Notes: a model not told the origin generated them from the sequence alone. 64,000 bases of DNA from Candidatus Nanosyncoccus alces (GCF_004138395.1 NZ_PRLM01000003.1:53810-117809), one strand, 5' to 3'; positions 8,920-17,100 are shown, counted from the first letter of the stretch. Translations and numbers: made by a program.

Positions 8920-9018
8920 CAAATTCACCCCCTGCAGTAATGTCGTTAGTATTATTTTAGTCTATTTAGAGACTTTTTTCAACAGGTAGTTTAATTTAAT
9001 CATTTTCAGCAGAGATAG

Positions 9019-9087
9019 CACAATATATTGTGTTGCTATATAGCATAAACACAATATATTGACATTTTTTCAAATGTGTGCTATAAT
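9019..9087 (+). promoter_or_regulatory. Consensus promoter with duplicated operator-like palindrome
   Basis: TTGACA (9059-9064), 17-nt spacer, TATAAT (9082-9087): a perfect sigma-A type promoter facing the acidic-protein gene. A 14-bp palindrome CACAATATATTGTG lies at 9019-9032 and a 12-of-14 copy starts at 9050, overlapping the -35. Two similar sites 31 bp apart suggest a repressor acting on this promoter and perhaps on the divergent STAND gene. Confidence 0.75.
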
Positions 9088-9093
9088 ACAATC

Positions 9094-9231
9094 ATAGAGC
9101 TTATGTTAAAAGCTCTATAGCAACTTAAAAGCTTATTGCTGAATGTCCCCGGATTATTGCAGATTTCGCTTGTTTATTGTAGACAGGCGATGATGCAATA
9201 ATCTATTATTATAAATAAGGGGGACATATCA
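9094..9231 (+). promoter_or_regulatory. Structured 5' leader sequestering a Shine-Dalgarno; candidate cis-regulatory RNA
   Basis: Downstream of the promoter a 9-bp perfect hairpin (ATAGAGCTT/AAGCTCTAT, 9094-9102 with 9110-9118) is followed by a long coaxial structure. ATGTCCCC (9143-9150) pairs with GGGGACAT (9220-9227), GATTATTGCA (9152-9161) with TGCAATAATC (9194-9203), and CGCTTGT with ACAGGCG inside. The SD AAGGGGG (9217-9223) is in the outermost helix. I do not recognise a known riboswitch class. Confidence 0.65.
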
Positions 9232-9828
9232 ATGAAGTTCAAACAGTATTTTTGGGATGATTTCTACGGAAAGATCATTTGCGGTTTAAAGGACGGAGAC
9301 GCTGACGAAATTCACGAACTTGAACATGAGGCATACAATTATTCAGTTGCTGATTTCAGTCAGATGAAAATATCTTTCTCCTCAGTGGACGATCAGCTCG
9401 TGACGCTCAAGGGAAAAGATGGTATTTCAAATGATGATCCAATCGGCTTTAAGTACGATTGTGATGAACAGGATGACTTCTGGTTTACTCAAAACTATAG
9501 TCAAATAGTCAGAGGTAAAGTGCCTGAATGGAAGCCTGTTCTGATTGGTATACCTTATGATTCTGAAATCATGCTCGTATATTTCCACGCTGACGAAGAC
9601 GGCGACTTTGACACCGCCGAAAGGATCCAGATTACTTATCTGCCCCATAACCTCAGTATCAGGATTTCCATTGAAAATGATGATCTGATGTACGTTATTA
9701 GAAATATTTCAACCGAAATAGGCAAAATGGATATATTGGTAGAGGAATATAGAGGCAAAGATCTGCTGAGAACAAGTACAATCGGCGAAGATGAAAACGG
9801 CGGATTTGAACTGATTGAGGAAGTATAA
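9232..9828 (+). CDS. Highly acidic hypothetical protein
   Basis: 198 aa, no membrane segment, no known domain, with Asp/Glu outnumbering Lys/Arg by roughly two to one across the length. Strong acidity in a mobile-element protein is compatible with a DNA-mimic or anti-restriction role, but no such family is recognisable. It has its own consensus promoter and a heavily structured leader, and is divergent from the STAND NTPase. The ATG at 9232 follows AAGGGGG with 8-nt spacing. Confidence 0.7.
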   Translation: MKFKQYFWDDFYGKIICGLKDGDADEIHELEHEAYNYSVADFSQMKISFSSVDDQLVTLKGKDGISNDDPIGFKYDCDEQDDFWFTQNYSQIVRGKVPEWKPVLIGIPYDSEIMLVYFHADEDGDFDTAERIQITYLPHNLSIRISIENDDLMYVIRNISTEIGKMDILVEEYRGKDLLRTSTIGEDENGGFELIEEV

Positions 9829-9833
9829 GCAGG

Positions 9834-9866
9834 AGAGCTCACGGTAACGTGGGCTCTATTTCTTTT
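9834..9866 (+). terminator. Intrinsic terminator of acidic-protein gene
   Basis: AGAGCTCACG (9834-9843) pairs with CGTGGGCTCT (9848-9857) around a GTAA tetraloop, followed by ATTTCTTTTG. Confidence 0.7.
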
Positions 9867-10024
9867 GTGTAGTTTTCTTCTGCTATTTTCTGCTATTTTC
9901 TGCTGTGATAGAATTACCGAGAAATTGAATTGACCTTTGTTTATTTGTACAGTAAAATGAGCTCGAGCTCAAGAGAAAAAACAAAAATTCAAAGTCCCGG
10001 CGCCGAGACGGAAAGGATCTAAAA

Positions 10025-10477
10025 ATGATTACCGAAAACACACTCGCCGAAGACCTTATCATCAACAAGATGAAAACCCTGACCGAAGGTACCTATGACG
10101 CTGTAAAGGAACTCCCATGTGATCAGTTTGGTACGATTATCTCTATGCTGATAACAATGTGGTGTTCCCGCAACGAGGTAGATACTCTAAAAATCCTTAA
10201 GGCATTAGATATCGTACTAACGGAAGAACACGATAACGCTATCGCCTGCGACTTGGAACAGCAAGGAGATATTATTTTGCCGGAATCAGAAGCGACCTAT
10301 GAGGTTCGCAATTCCAATGGTAGCTTGCTGTTCAGAGCGACCTACAAAGACAAGAACTGGATCATAGAGGTTAAGAAAAAGGAGATCATTACCAGACTTG
10401 CCCTTTATGATGACGGTGATATGAACATCATCAACTATAACATCAATGATAGAGCATTGGTAGACGCACTATCATAA
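10025..10477 (+). CDS. Hypothetical mobile-element protein
   Basis: 150 aa, soluble, mildly acidic, no recognised domain. The N-terminal half is helical, the C-terminal half beta-rich. AAAGGA 7 nt before the ATG supports the start. Upstream 9870-10020 holds a short TTTCTGCTAT direct repeat and a GAGCTCGAGCTC palindrome (9960-9971) but no gene. It is the first of the conjugation-type gene run and ends before a strong terminator. Confidence 0.65.
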   Translation: MITENTLAEDLIINKMKTLTEGTYDAVKELPCDQFGTIISMLITMWCSRNEVDTLKILKALDIVLTEEHDNAIACDLEQQGDIILPESEATYEVRNSNGSLLFRATYKDKNWIIEVKKKEIITRLALYDDGDMNIINYNINDRALVDALS

Positions 10478-10511
10478 TTCCAAATTAAATAGTATCATCT
10501 GTGAGACCGCA

Positions 10512-10557
10512 AGACGGCAGTGCAGATACCTTAATGGTATCTCCTGCCGTCTTTTTT
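10512..10557 (+). terminator. Strong intrinsic terminator
   Basis: AGACGGCAG (10512-10520) pairs with CTGCCGTCT (10543-10551), with an inner GATACC/GGTATC stem, followed by six T. An open frame running through this hairpin (from 10501) is not a real N-terminus of the next gene. Confidence 0.85.
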
Positions 10558-10590
10558 GTTCTCAAATATCTGAATGAAAGGATTTTTACA

Positions 10591-10884
10591 ATGAAGAACA
10601 GAATTGTTCCCTATGAATCTAAGAGCACTTCCGTTACCCCTATTAACGTACAGAATTCAGGTGGGTCTCTTGCTCAAAGGACTTACGCTGCCGCAGAATT
10701 GGATGCGTTTCGTGATCAGCTGAGAGCAGCTCTTGCTAAACAGGCAATGGATAATACGGCTGTGTTGTCATTAGCGGAGGAACACTTTATCAGACTTGCG
10801 CCTACGGGTAAAGCTGAATACCGCCTCATCGTGGAAACCTATGCCCGTAAAGCGTTGGCAGAAATTGTAGGAGGTGACTGGTAA
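10591..10884 (+). CDS. Small hypothetical mobile-element protein
   Basis: 97 aa from ATG 10591, chosen because AAAGGA precedes it and the longer frame crosses a terminator. Helical and soluble, no known domain. Its stop overlaps the ATG of the next gene by one base (TAATG), so the two are translationally coupled. Confidence 0.7.
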   Translation: MKNRIVPYESKSTSVTPINVQNSGGSLAQRTYAAAELDAFRDQLRAALAKQAMDNTAVLSLAEEHFIRLAPTGKAEYRLIVETYARKALAEIVGGDW

Positions 10885-11183
10885 TGTGGGAAATAATCGG
10901 ACTGCTTTTACTGATTCTCGCCGTCGTTATTGGAATTGCTTTTCTCGGTGATTGGCTTGCTGACTTCAACAACTATTCTTCTAATGATCCACCGCGCGTA
11001 GAACATAAAAATCAGCACTATGATTATGAGTATGAAAAGGCTAAGGCGGTATATAACGCCGCCGGTAAGAGTCTGAAGCTCAATATGATGCAGATGGAGG
11101 CTTTTCGCCAGATGTCAGAAGCGGCGGAAAAGCATTGGAAACAGCCTCACCAAGATTCTATGTTTGACGACATAGATCTGTAA
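10884..11183 (+). CDS. Single-pass membrane protein
   Basis: 99 aa with one N-terminal membrane helix (residues 3-26) and a charged, helical cytoplasmic or extracellular tail. It is coupled to the preceding gene by a one-base overlap. Small membrane proteins of this form are common in conjugative-element operons, but I do not recognise the family. Confidence 0.65.
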   Translation: MWEIIGLLLLILAVVIGIAFLGDWLADFNNYSSNDPPRVEHKNQHYDYEYEKAKAVYNAAGKSLKLNMMQMEAFRQMSEAAEKHWKQPHQDSMFDDIDL

Positions 11184-11193
11184 TTTGATTCCA

Positions 11194-11252
11194 GCCGATA
11201 CAGAATAGTCAAAAAGTATCCAAAATGGTTACTTTTTGGTTATTCCATCGGC
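11194..11252 (+). promoter_or_regulatory. Long imperfect hairpin before the MT-A70 gene
   Basis: GCCGAT (11194-11199) pairs with ATCGGC (11247-11252). Inside are GAATA/TATTC and CAAAAAGTA/TACTTTTTG helices. No T tract follows, so this is better read as an attenuator or processing site between the membrane-protein gene and the methyltransferase. Confidence 0.55.
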
Positions 11253-11327
11253 AAGAAACTCTAAAGGCTATGATATAACCGTTGCAAACGCATTAAAAAC
11301 ATATTTTAGAAAGGAAGGCAAATATTT

Positions 11328-11975
11328 ATGCCGAAACATAAGATTGAGAAAGAAGCACCGAATGATTATCGTGTGCCTGAGAATATTCCTGCAATTCCTA
11401 AGGCGGCTACGATATTGGTAGATTTCCCGTGGTCAAAAGGACAGGGTGGGCATTTTGGAGCCATTGAAAAATATGACCTGATGTCTATGGATCGCATTCT
11501 TAAATTCCCACTTAAAGATCTCACTGCAGATAATTGTACATTGTGGTTGTGGACAACAAATTCCTGTTTACCGGATGCTCTGAAAGTCATTAATGAACAA
11601 GGCTTTACCTATCGCGGTTACTACGTATGGTGTAAAGCTAAACTAGGGCTCGGTTCTCAATATCTCCGCCAGTGCACAGAGCTATGTGTCGTGGCGACAC
11701 GCGGAAAAGTTAAGTTCAATAATCACTCCCAAATGAACTGGGGGATCATGCCGACAACCATACATAGCGAGAAGCCGAGAGAATTTATTCCGATTATTGA
11801 ACGTTTGTGCGACCCTCCGTATATGGAACTTTTCTGCCGTAAGCGCCCATCGAGCAATCAGAAATGGCTATGTTGGGGATCGGAAACTGAGGGCGGGGCG
11901 GACTTCTTTATCCCCGGATACCCTGTCCCCAAATACTCCTTTGAGCAAAATAGCGGTGAACAGGAGGAGGTGTGA
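11328..11975 (+). CDS. MT-A70-family adenine methyltransferase
   Basis: 215 aa. The MT-A70 family methylates N6-adenine in DNA or RNA using S-adenosylmethionine. The catalytic motif, usually DPPW, reads DFPW here (LVDFPWS, near residue 31). Other family features are WLWTTN, the Y.VW.K segment, TE..VVATRG, and the EKP.EFI...ER motif. AGAAAGGAAGG precedes the ATG. Solitary MT-A70 enzymes are frequent in phages and conjugative elements, where they modify the element against restriction. The Phe variant may lower or alter activity. Confidence 0.85.
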   Translation: MPKHKIEKEAPNDYRVPENIPAIPKAATILVDFPWSKGQGGHFGAIEKYDLMSMDRILKFPLKDLTADNCTLWLWTTNSCLPDALKVINEQGFTYRGYYVWCKAKLGLGSQYLRQCTELCVVATRGKVKFNNHSQMNWGIMPTTIHSEKPREFIPIIERLCDPPYMELFCRKRPSSNQKWLCWGSETEGGADFFIPGYPVPKYSFEQNSGEQEEV

Positions 11976-11978
11976 TGC

Positions 11979-12200
11979 ATGAGAAGAAAAGACGACAAGG
12001 ACGAGCCTACGGAACGCGGACTGATGAGTCGCATCATAGAGGGCGTTATCGTCTTCGCTGTCCTCGGTTTCGTTATCAAGCTGGGCGTAGAATCCATTCT
12101 CTCCGTCAAAATCCCACTACTGATTATCGCCGTAATCTGCGGTGCAATCGTTATCGGTTATCGTGTTTACAAACACAAGAGGGATCACGATGATTACTAA
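11979..12200 (+). CDS. Small two-helix membrane protein
   Basis: 73 aa with two hydrophobic segments (about residues 20-40 and 45-62) between charged ends. AGGAGGTG 8-9 nt upstream identifies ATG 11979; an overlapping frame from 11972 gives an unlikely Arg-rich product. The 3' end overlaps the coupling-protein start, so both are probably translated together, and it may be a membrane partner of that ATPase. Confidence 0.65.
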   Translation: MRRKDDKDEPTERGLMSRIIEGVIVFAVLGFVIKLGVESILSVKIPLLIIAVICGAIVIGYRVYKHKRDHDDY

Positions 12201-14331
12201 GGGCATCATCTTTCACGAGATTTTTATACAGCGCCCGTATGAAGCGGAGATTTTACATAGCATACTCACCAATATCGCCACCCTTTCATCGCGTGGAGCT
12301 ATTGTGTGGGAGGTGCGCTGTAAAAACGGCAAAGTGAGATATCTGCTTGGAACCCCAAAGAAATCTATCAGCAAGGTACAAGAGGTTTTCAAGGCACATA
12401 GCGAAGTGCAGTTTGCCAAAGCAGAGCGCAGGGATTTTGTAGAGGACGCGAGGAAAATCCGCATCTCAAAACCGGTATTATCTCTCAATACCGAAGTATC
12501 ATCAGCGATGATCCGAGCAGTACTTGCCGCTATGCTTGGGGCAAGAGCTGAGACGGAATCTGTCGTACAAATTATCTTTGGGGCGGCTTTCGCCCCGAAG
12601 ACCGTCCCTAAGAATCTCCCTGATCCAAATTCTACTTGGCTTGACACTCTGCTCGGCAACATCAAAACCGCTTCACAGGAGTGTCGCCGTGCCGCTAAAG
12701 ATAAAGCAGACCAGTATTCTTTTGAGGCTGTGATTCGTGTAGGAATGACAGGCGAGCATACAATGACAAGGCTGAATAATATCATATCCGCTATGCGGAC
12801 GCTGGAATCAGCAGGGGTACATATTCATGCTGAGAAAGAGTCGCCGGACAATCTCAATAATATAGCTTTACCTTGGAGAATGCCGCTAAAATTATCGGTA
12901 AAAGAAGCTGCGTGTTTTCTGCTGCTTCCTGCCGGTGAAGAAGAAATCCCCGGTACGCCCAGCTTGCACCCGAAGCCACTATTACCGCCGCAATGGCACA
13001 AAGAGCCAACCAGCAATACAAGCAGCCGTGTGTTTGCTGTTTCAACTGATAACGAGCACAAAAAGCTCAGTATCTCACCAAAGGACGCTTTGGAGCACAC
13101 TTCACTACTCGGTCCCACCGGAAGTGGTAAGAGCACAGTACTTCAACACTTAATTATATCGGATATTAAAGCCGGACGGAGCGTGCTGGTGATTGATCCA
13201 AAAGCTGATCTTGTTACAGATATTCTGGAGCGTATTCCAAATGAGCGTAAGGATGACGTAGTGGTAATAGACCCTTCCGATCCTTCCCCGGTTGGTTTCA
13301 ATCCTTTGGCATATAATCAAGACCCATCGCTCACCGCTGATTCTATCCTTGCAGTATTCCAAGAGATCTTCTCTCAGAACTGGGGTATCAGATCAGCGGA
13401 TATTTTATCCGGCGCACTTTTGACATTAGCGCAAGTCAGAGGAGCGAATCTGCTGTGGCTCCCACAGCTCCTGACGGATGAGAGCTTTCGCAAGCGCATC
13501 ACTTCTAATATTAACGACCCTATCGCCTTACAGCCGTTCTGGAAACACTTTGAGGCGATGAAGGATTCAGAGCGCAGAACGGAAATTGCTCCGGTACTTA
13601 ATAAACTCAGGCAGATCACCTACAGACCGGGACTGAGGAACGTACTCGGTCAGTCTGAGCCGAAGTTTTCGCTGACCGATTTGTTCTACAAGCGGAAGAT
13701 CGTGCTGGTACCGCTGAATCGCGGCATTATCGGCGCAGAGTCGGCGAAGCTGCTCGGCAGCCTGATCGTAGGGCTGACGTGGTCGCTGGCGCTGTCACGG
13801 GCGAAAATACCGCCGGAAAAGCGGCATATGGTATCCGTCTACATAGATGAGCTGCAGGATTATCTTGCCCTGCCGACGTCGTTTAGCGATGCTTTAGCGC
13901 AAGCGAGAGGACTCGGCGTGGCATATACAGTTGCTCATCAGTATAGAGGACAACTGCCGCCGGATATCAAAGCAGGGATTGATGTAAACTGTCGTAACAA
14001 AATTGTCTTCGGGCTAAACGCTGATGACGCAAAAGATATGGCGAAACAAGCGCCGGAGCTTCAAGCTTTAGATTTTATGAGCTTACCGCGATACCACATC
14101 TATACTTCGTTTCAGTCAGGCGGCAGAAGCACCGGCTGGATAAATGGACAGACCTTGCCGCCGTCACCACCCTTACGTTTAGCGGCTGAACTCAAAGCCG
14201 AGAGCATGAAGCGTTATGGAGTGCCGGCGGAGCAGACCGAAGCTGAGCTCATTCAGATGATGACAAAGCAAGAATCGCAACCAGACCCTAACATAATTAA
14301 CAGCCCTATCGGGAGAAAGAGAAAGAAATAA
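12190..14331 (+). CDS. VirD4/TraG-type coupling ATPase
   Basis: 713 aa from ATG 12190 (GAGGGA upstream; an extension to 12142 runs inside the previous gene). Type IV coupling proteins bring DNA to a conjugation channel. Walker A is GPTGSGKST (near residue 310), followed by VLVIDPKADLV. Walker B is SVYIDELQDY (near 550), followed by the conserved QARGLGV.YTVAHQY. The N-terminal 270 residues match the accessory region typical of the Firmicutes/actinobacterial type without membrane helices. It overlaps the small membrane protein by 11 nt and is followed after 1 nt by a replication-relaxation gene. No relaxase is seen in the element. Confidence 0.88.
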   Translation: MITKGIIFHEIFIQRPYEAEILHSILTNIATLSSRGAIVWEVRCKNGKVRYLLGTPKKSISKVQEVFKAHSEVQFAKAERRDFVEDARKIRISKPVLSLNTEVSSAMIRAVLAAMLGARAETESVVQIIFGAAFAPKTVPKNLPDPNSTWLDTLLGNIKTASQECRRAAKDKADQYSFEAVIRVGMTGEHTMTRLNNIISAMRTLESAGVHIHAEKESPDNLNNIALPWRMPLKLSVKEAACFLLLPAGEEEIPGTPSLHPKPLLPPQWHKEPTSNTSSRVFAVSTDNEHKKLSISPKDALEHTSLLGPTGSGKSTVLQHLIISDIKAGRSVLVIDPKADLVTDILERIPNERKDDVVVIDPSDPSPVGFNPLAYNQDPSLTADSILAVFQEIFSQNWGIRSADILSGALLTLAQVRGANLLWLPQLLTDESFRKRITSNINDPIALQPFWKHFEAMKDSERRTEIAPVLNKLRQITYRPGLRNVLGQSEPKFSLTDLFYKRKIVLVPLNRGIIGAESAKLLGSLIVGLTWSLALSRAKIPPEKRHMVSVYIDELQDYLALPTSFSDALAQARGLGVAYTVAHQYRGQLPPDIKAGIDVNCRNKIVFGLNADDAKDMAKQAPELQALDFMSLPRYHIYTSFQSGGRSTGWINGQTLPPSPPLRLAAELKAESMKRYGVPAEQTEAELIQMMTKQESQPDPNIINSPIGRKRKK

Positions 14332-14332
14332 T

Positions 14333-15352
14333 ATGAAGCCAAACAATAATAACGGCGAAAATCAAGCTTTTATATCTGTTTCTACGGCATCCAACCGCCC
14401 ATCCAATCGCTTGGACTTCAAAGGCGCAGTAATGGCTGAAGATGGCGCAGATAAGCAGTATAAGGGAGACGACTCTATCCCCTTTCAGGGGATACCACCT
14501 AACTCAGCGGCGGGAGCCGCCCCTGATAAAAAGAGAAGACTGACGAGGGCGCAGCTGGAGAAGTTGGAGAAACGGTTATCCGCCAGAGACCTTTCGGTAT
14601 TACAGGCTCTCAGAAAATACCGTTTCCTAACCTCTGATCAGGTTGGTAGATTGTATTTTACTAATTGCTCTACCAAAACTTCACGGACACGGAATCAAAA
14701 TCTGCTCTTAAAACGTCTGTCAGATCACGGACTGATTCGCCCGCTGGCAAGACGGATCGGCGGTTATCAGGGCGGTTCCTCAGTGCAAATCTGGTATCTC
14801 ACCGAAGCCGGGTTCAGACTGCTGACTCTTAACACGCCGGGCGAACATAAACGGAAACGCTTTTCTGAGCCTTCACCAATGTTTCTGGAGCATACGCTCT
14901 CTATCGCTGAGTGCGTGGTACAGCTAACGCTTATCTGCCGCAACAGCCATGACCTGTCTCTGGATGCAGTAGACACCGAGCCGTCCTGCTGGCGTAAATA
15001 CAAATCCGATGGGCGAGTGTGTTATCTCAAACCGGATGTTTTCGTAGTCACGAGTTATGAAAAATATGAGGATAGCTGGTTTATAGAAATAGATCTCAGT
15101 ACGGAATCGTCCTCGCAGATCATAGAGAAATGTAACGCCTATTTAGAGTATTTCTACACCGGTATTGAGCAGAAGGAAACCGGCGTCTTTCCGATTGTCA
15201 CTTGGGTAGTGAAAGATAGCACTCGCAAAGAGAAGATCAAGCAATGCATCCGTGAAAGCATTAAGGGTCAGCCGAAAATGTTCTTAGTCATCACACCGGA
15301 TGAACTGGAAAAGATGATTAGACAGTATATAGATAGCGGCGAGATATGCTGA
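14333..15352 (+). CDS. Replication-relaxation family protein
   Basis: 339 aa. After a disordered N-terminal 75 residues comes the winged-helix motif of the replication-relaxation family (RDL.VLQALRKYRFLTSDQVGRLYF) and then LLLKRLSDHGLIRPL...WYLTEAGFRLL. The C-terminal part contains FIEIDLSTES, which looks like the nuclease-like half seen in longer members. Members are paired with VirD4-like ATPases in actinobacterial and clostridial elements and are thought to act in plasmid replication or mobilisation. The start lies 1 nt after the ATPase stop. Confidence 0.8.
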   Translation: MKPNNNNGENQAFISVSTASNRPSNRLDFKGAVMAEDGADKQYKGDDSIPFQGIPPNSAAGAAPDKKRRLTRAQLEKLEKRLSARDLSVLQALRKYRFLTSDQVGRLYFTNCSTKTSRTRNQNLLLKRLSDHGLIRPLARRIGGYQGGSSVQIWYLTEAGFRLLTLNTPGEHKRKRFSEPSPMFLEHTLSIAECVVQLTLICRNSHDLSLDAVDTEPSCWRKYKSDGRVCYLKPDVFVVTSYEKYEDSWFIEIDLSTESSSQIIEKCNAYLEYFYTGIEQKETGVFPIVTWVVKDSTRKEKIKQCIRESIKGQPKMFLVITPDELEKMIRQYIDSGEIC

Positions 15353-15427
15353 CGGAGGTAAAAATGTGTAAGACAGGCTTAACCACAAAGTGCCTTAACA
15401 AAAAATTACTGGTTTGAGATAAAAAAT

Positions 15428-15470
15428 GAAGCCTCCGGCTCAGTGAATGCTCACCCTCGGAGACTTCGCT
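15428..15470 (-). terminator. GAAG...CTTC hairpin downstream of CdiA-C-like gene
   Basis: On the minus strand GAAGTCTCCG pairs with CGGAGGCTTC, followed by ATTTTTTATC. It follows the minus-strand gene ending at 15480, so it can serve as its terminator. Its closing pairs and U tract resemble the three tandem hairpins at 55.9-56.1 kb behind the second CdiA-C-like gene. Confidence 0.6.
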
Positions 15471-15479
15471 AGCTTAATT

Positions 15480-15878
15480 TTATCGCACTAAATCATTTAT
15501 GTCAATAGCTATTCCATCACGTTTTACGAAAATCAGATGTTTAATGCCTTTTCCTTCTTTTAGTTTAGAAGTTAAAAAATTGATAATACTTCGGTCTTGC
15601 ACTTTCTTCATCCTGATTGAAGTGATAGCAATATTAGGGGATTGACGATTTACTGCTTTAATTAGGTTTCTTTCAACTGCTTTTATATTTGAACCTTCAG
15701 GAGCTTTGAATTCAAAAATCGTATTGTTTACAAAAGCATCTGCTGAACAAGCAGAGGGGTGGTTAGGAATAAACCTTACATTATAGCCAATGTTAGCAAG
15801 ACCAGTGGCAATGAATAGCTCATGGTTCCAAATATTTACTCCTTCATCAATAATGATCTGACCTTTAATTTTCTTCAT
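15480..15878 (-). CDS. Solitary CdiA-C-like nuclease-domain protein
   Basis: 132 aa from ATG 15878; a longer frame to 16190 runs antisense over the next gene and is rejected. The protein shares a full-length pattern with the gene at 56092-56484: AD....EFKAPEG.N, RQSPNI.I, RMK...D..I..FL, K.IK.LI, and a terminal IDI..L. The E-F-K core and surrounding spacing resemble the tRNase domain at the C-terminus of CdiA toxins (BECR or PDDEXK-like). That assignment is inference. No immunity gene is adjacent. It is the only minus-strand gene in this part of the element. Confidence 0.65.
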   Translation of the reverse strand: MKKIKGQIIIDEGVNIWNHELFIATGLANIGYNVRFIPNHPSACSADAFVNNTIFEFKAPEGSNIKAVERNLIKAVNRQSPNIAITSIRMKKVQDRSIINFLTSKLKEGKGIKHLIFVKRDGIAIDINDLVR

Positions 15879-15972
15879 AGCGAAGATTATACCATTAAAT
15901 ACAAAACAAACCAATATGCTCCCTCGGGAGCGCCACGAATAACAATCAAAAACAAGAAAGGAGGCACACACC

Positions 15973-16200
15973 ATGCAAAACAGCGGTCTGATTGGGCTAA
16001 AGGTCGCGAACGACGGTCTGGGTTTGAGAACAGCTTTAGAAACACAGTACGATATTGCTGAGCTAAAGCATATCGGGAACTTTGTGTTTCGGGCTAAGCT
16101 CAAAGACCAAACGAGCTTGGAGATACAGAGAAAGCCGGTGGAGCTCGCAGCGTTCCATATCCGCATTGTCAGTATCAAAAAGCTCGGCAAATCTATCTAA
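15973..16200 (+). CDS. Small hypothetical mobile-element protein
   Basis: 75 aa, basic, soluble, no known domain. AAAGGAGG 9 nt before the ATG gives strong start support. It opens the operon that leads through DUF5049 and DUF4314 genes toward the recombinases. Confidence 0.65.
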   Translation: MQNSGLIGLKVANDGLGLRTALETQYDIAELKHIGNFVFRAKLKDQTSLEIQRKPVELAAFHIRIVSIKKLGKSI

Positions 16201-16216
16201 TGCGACATTTGTCGCA
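16201..16216 (+). promoter_or_regulatory. Perfect short inverted repeat
   Basis: TGCGAC ATTT GTCGCA starts right after a stop codon and lies 28 nt before the next ATG. It has no T tract; it may be a binding site or mRNA-stabilising hairpin. Confidence 0.4.
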
Positions 16217-16243
16217 TAGCACATTAAAAGGAGATGATGCAAT

Positions 16244-16423
16244 ATGACGGAAAAAGTCAAAAGCCAGATCCTCGCGATCCGCGACAGCGGTGAAACCAAT
16301 ATGCTGGACTACAGAATGGTACAGTCTATTGCTAACCGTGAGGGTTACTATGAGTTAGTCGTGTATATTGAAGAAAACCGCAGTAAGTATTTTCATTTCA
16401 TTATGACTGGAGAGGAAGTGTAA
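16244..16423 (+). CDS. DUF5049-like small protein
   Basis: 59 aa, below the usual ORF size cut. The sequence follows the DUF5049 pattern I know from clostridial phages and elements: TEKVKSQILAIRDSGETNML, then V..IA....YYELV.YIEENR, ending HFIMTGEE. AAAAGGAGA precedes the ATG by 8-9 nt. It sits 2 nt before the next gene. Function unknown. Confidence 0.75.
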   Translation: MTEKVKSQILAIRDSGETNMLDYRMVQSIANREGYYELVVYIEENRSKYFHFIMTGEEV

Positions 16424-16425
16424 AA

Positions 16426-17100
16426 ATGATTATCCGTTACAATGTCACAGGCGAAGAAAGAAAGCATTTGGCTTATGAGTTAGGTAAGATTACGTTATGG
16501 GCGCCGGTATACGCTAAAGCACCCACCTTTGCTTACAAGGTTGGCAACTATACTGTAGACAAAACCGGCGCAATTACTTGTCCTACAGGCATGACAAAAG
16601 ATGTATTGGACAGGCTTGTTAGTTTGCTAAAGGAGGAAGGCTTTGTCCCGGAATCCGTTGAGGGAGACGCTCTAACCATCAGTATTCCAAAGGAAACTGT
16701 CACCACTGATGCTTTGCTCCGTCTCAGGCAGATCATCTGCAACAAAGCCGTTTTATTTGAACGTGCTTTTCAGACAAATGTAATCTCGCTTGAAGAATCA
16801 GATGACAAGATCAGTTTTCCATGGTTTACCGTTTATGGTGAAGACGGCGAGGCGAAAGCTTACAGTGATTTCGTATTTGCTCTCTGCCGCATGGCACAGG
16901 AACGAAAGCGAATCACCTCAAAACCATATGACGGCAATAACGACAAATTCACAATGCGACTGTTTCTGGTTCAGCTTGATATGAAAGGCGATGAGTATAA
17001 GCAGACCCGAAAGATTCTGCTTCGCCATCTTTCCGGCAACAGCGCATGGCGAAACGGTACACCAACCGGAGGTGAAGACGCAAGTGAATCCGTTACCTAA
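16426..17100 (+). CDS. Conserved mobile-element protein ('virulence-related' type)
   Basis: 224 aa. The N-terminus (IRYNVTGEERK...AYKVGNYTVDK.G) matches a clostridial phage and conjugative-element family usually labelled 'virulence-related protein'; no function has been shown that I know of. It is translationally linked to DUF5049 upstream and overlaps the DUF4314 start downstream. Confidence 0.65.
   Translation: MIIRYNVTGEERKHLAYELGKITLWAPVYAKAPTFAYKVGNYTVDKTGAITCPTGMTKDVLDRLVSLLKEEGFVPESVEGDALTISIPKETVTTDALLRLRQIICNKAVLFERAFQTNVISLEESDDKISFPWFTVYGEDGEAKAYSDFVFALCRMAQERKRITSKPYDGNNDKFTMRLFLVQLDMKGDEYKQTRKILLRHLSGNSAWRNGTPTGGEDASESVT

Noticed and set aside
10501..10590. Extension of the 10591 gene to 10501
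   Set aside because: It would translate through a strong intrinsic terminator.
12142..12189. N-terminal extension of the coupling ATPase from 12142
   Set aside because: It lies within the small membrane-protein gene; ATG 12190 has its own ribosome-binding site.
15879..16190. Upstream extension of the CdiA-C-like gene at 15480
   Set aside because: It runs antisense to the 15973 gene with a strong SD and encodes a Cys/Ser-rich stretch unlike the rest; the homologue at 56092 starts at the equivalent of ATG 15878.
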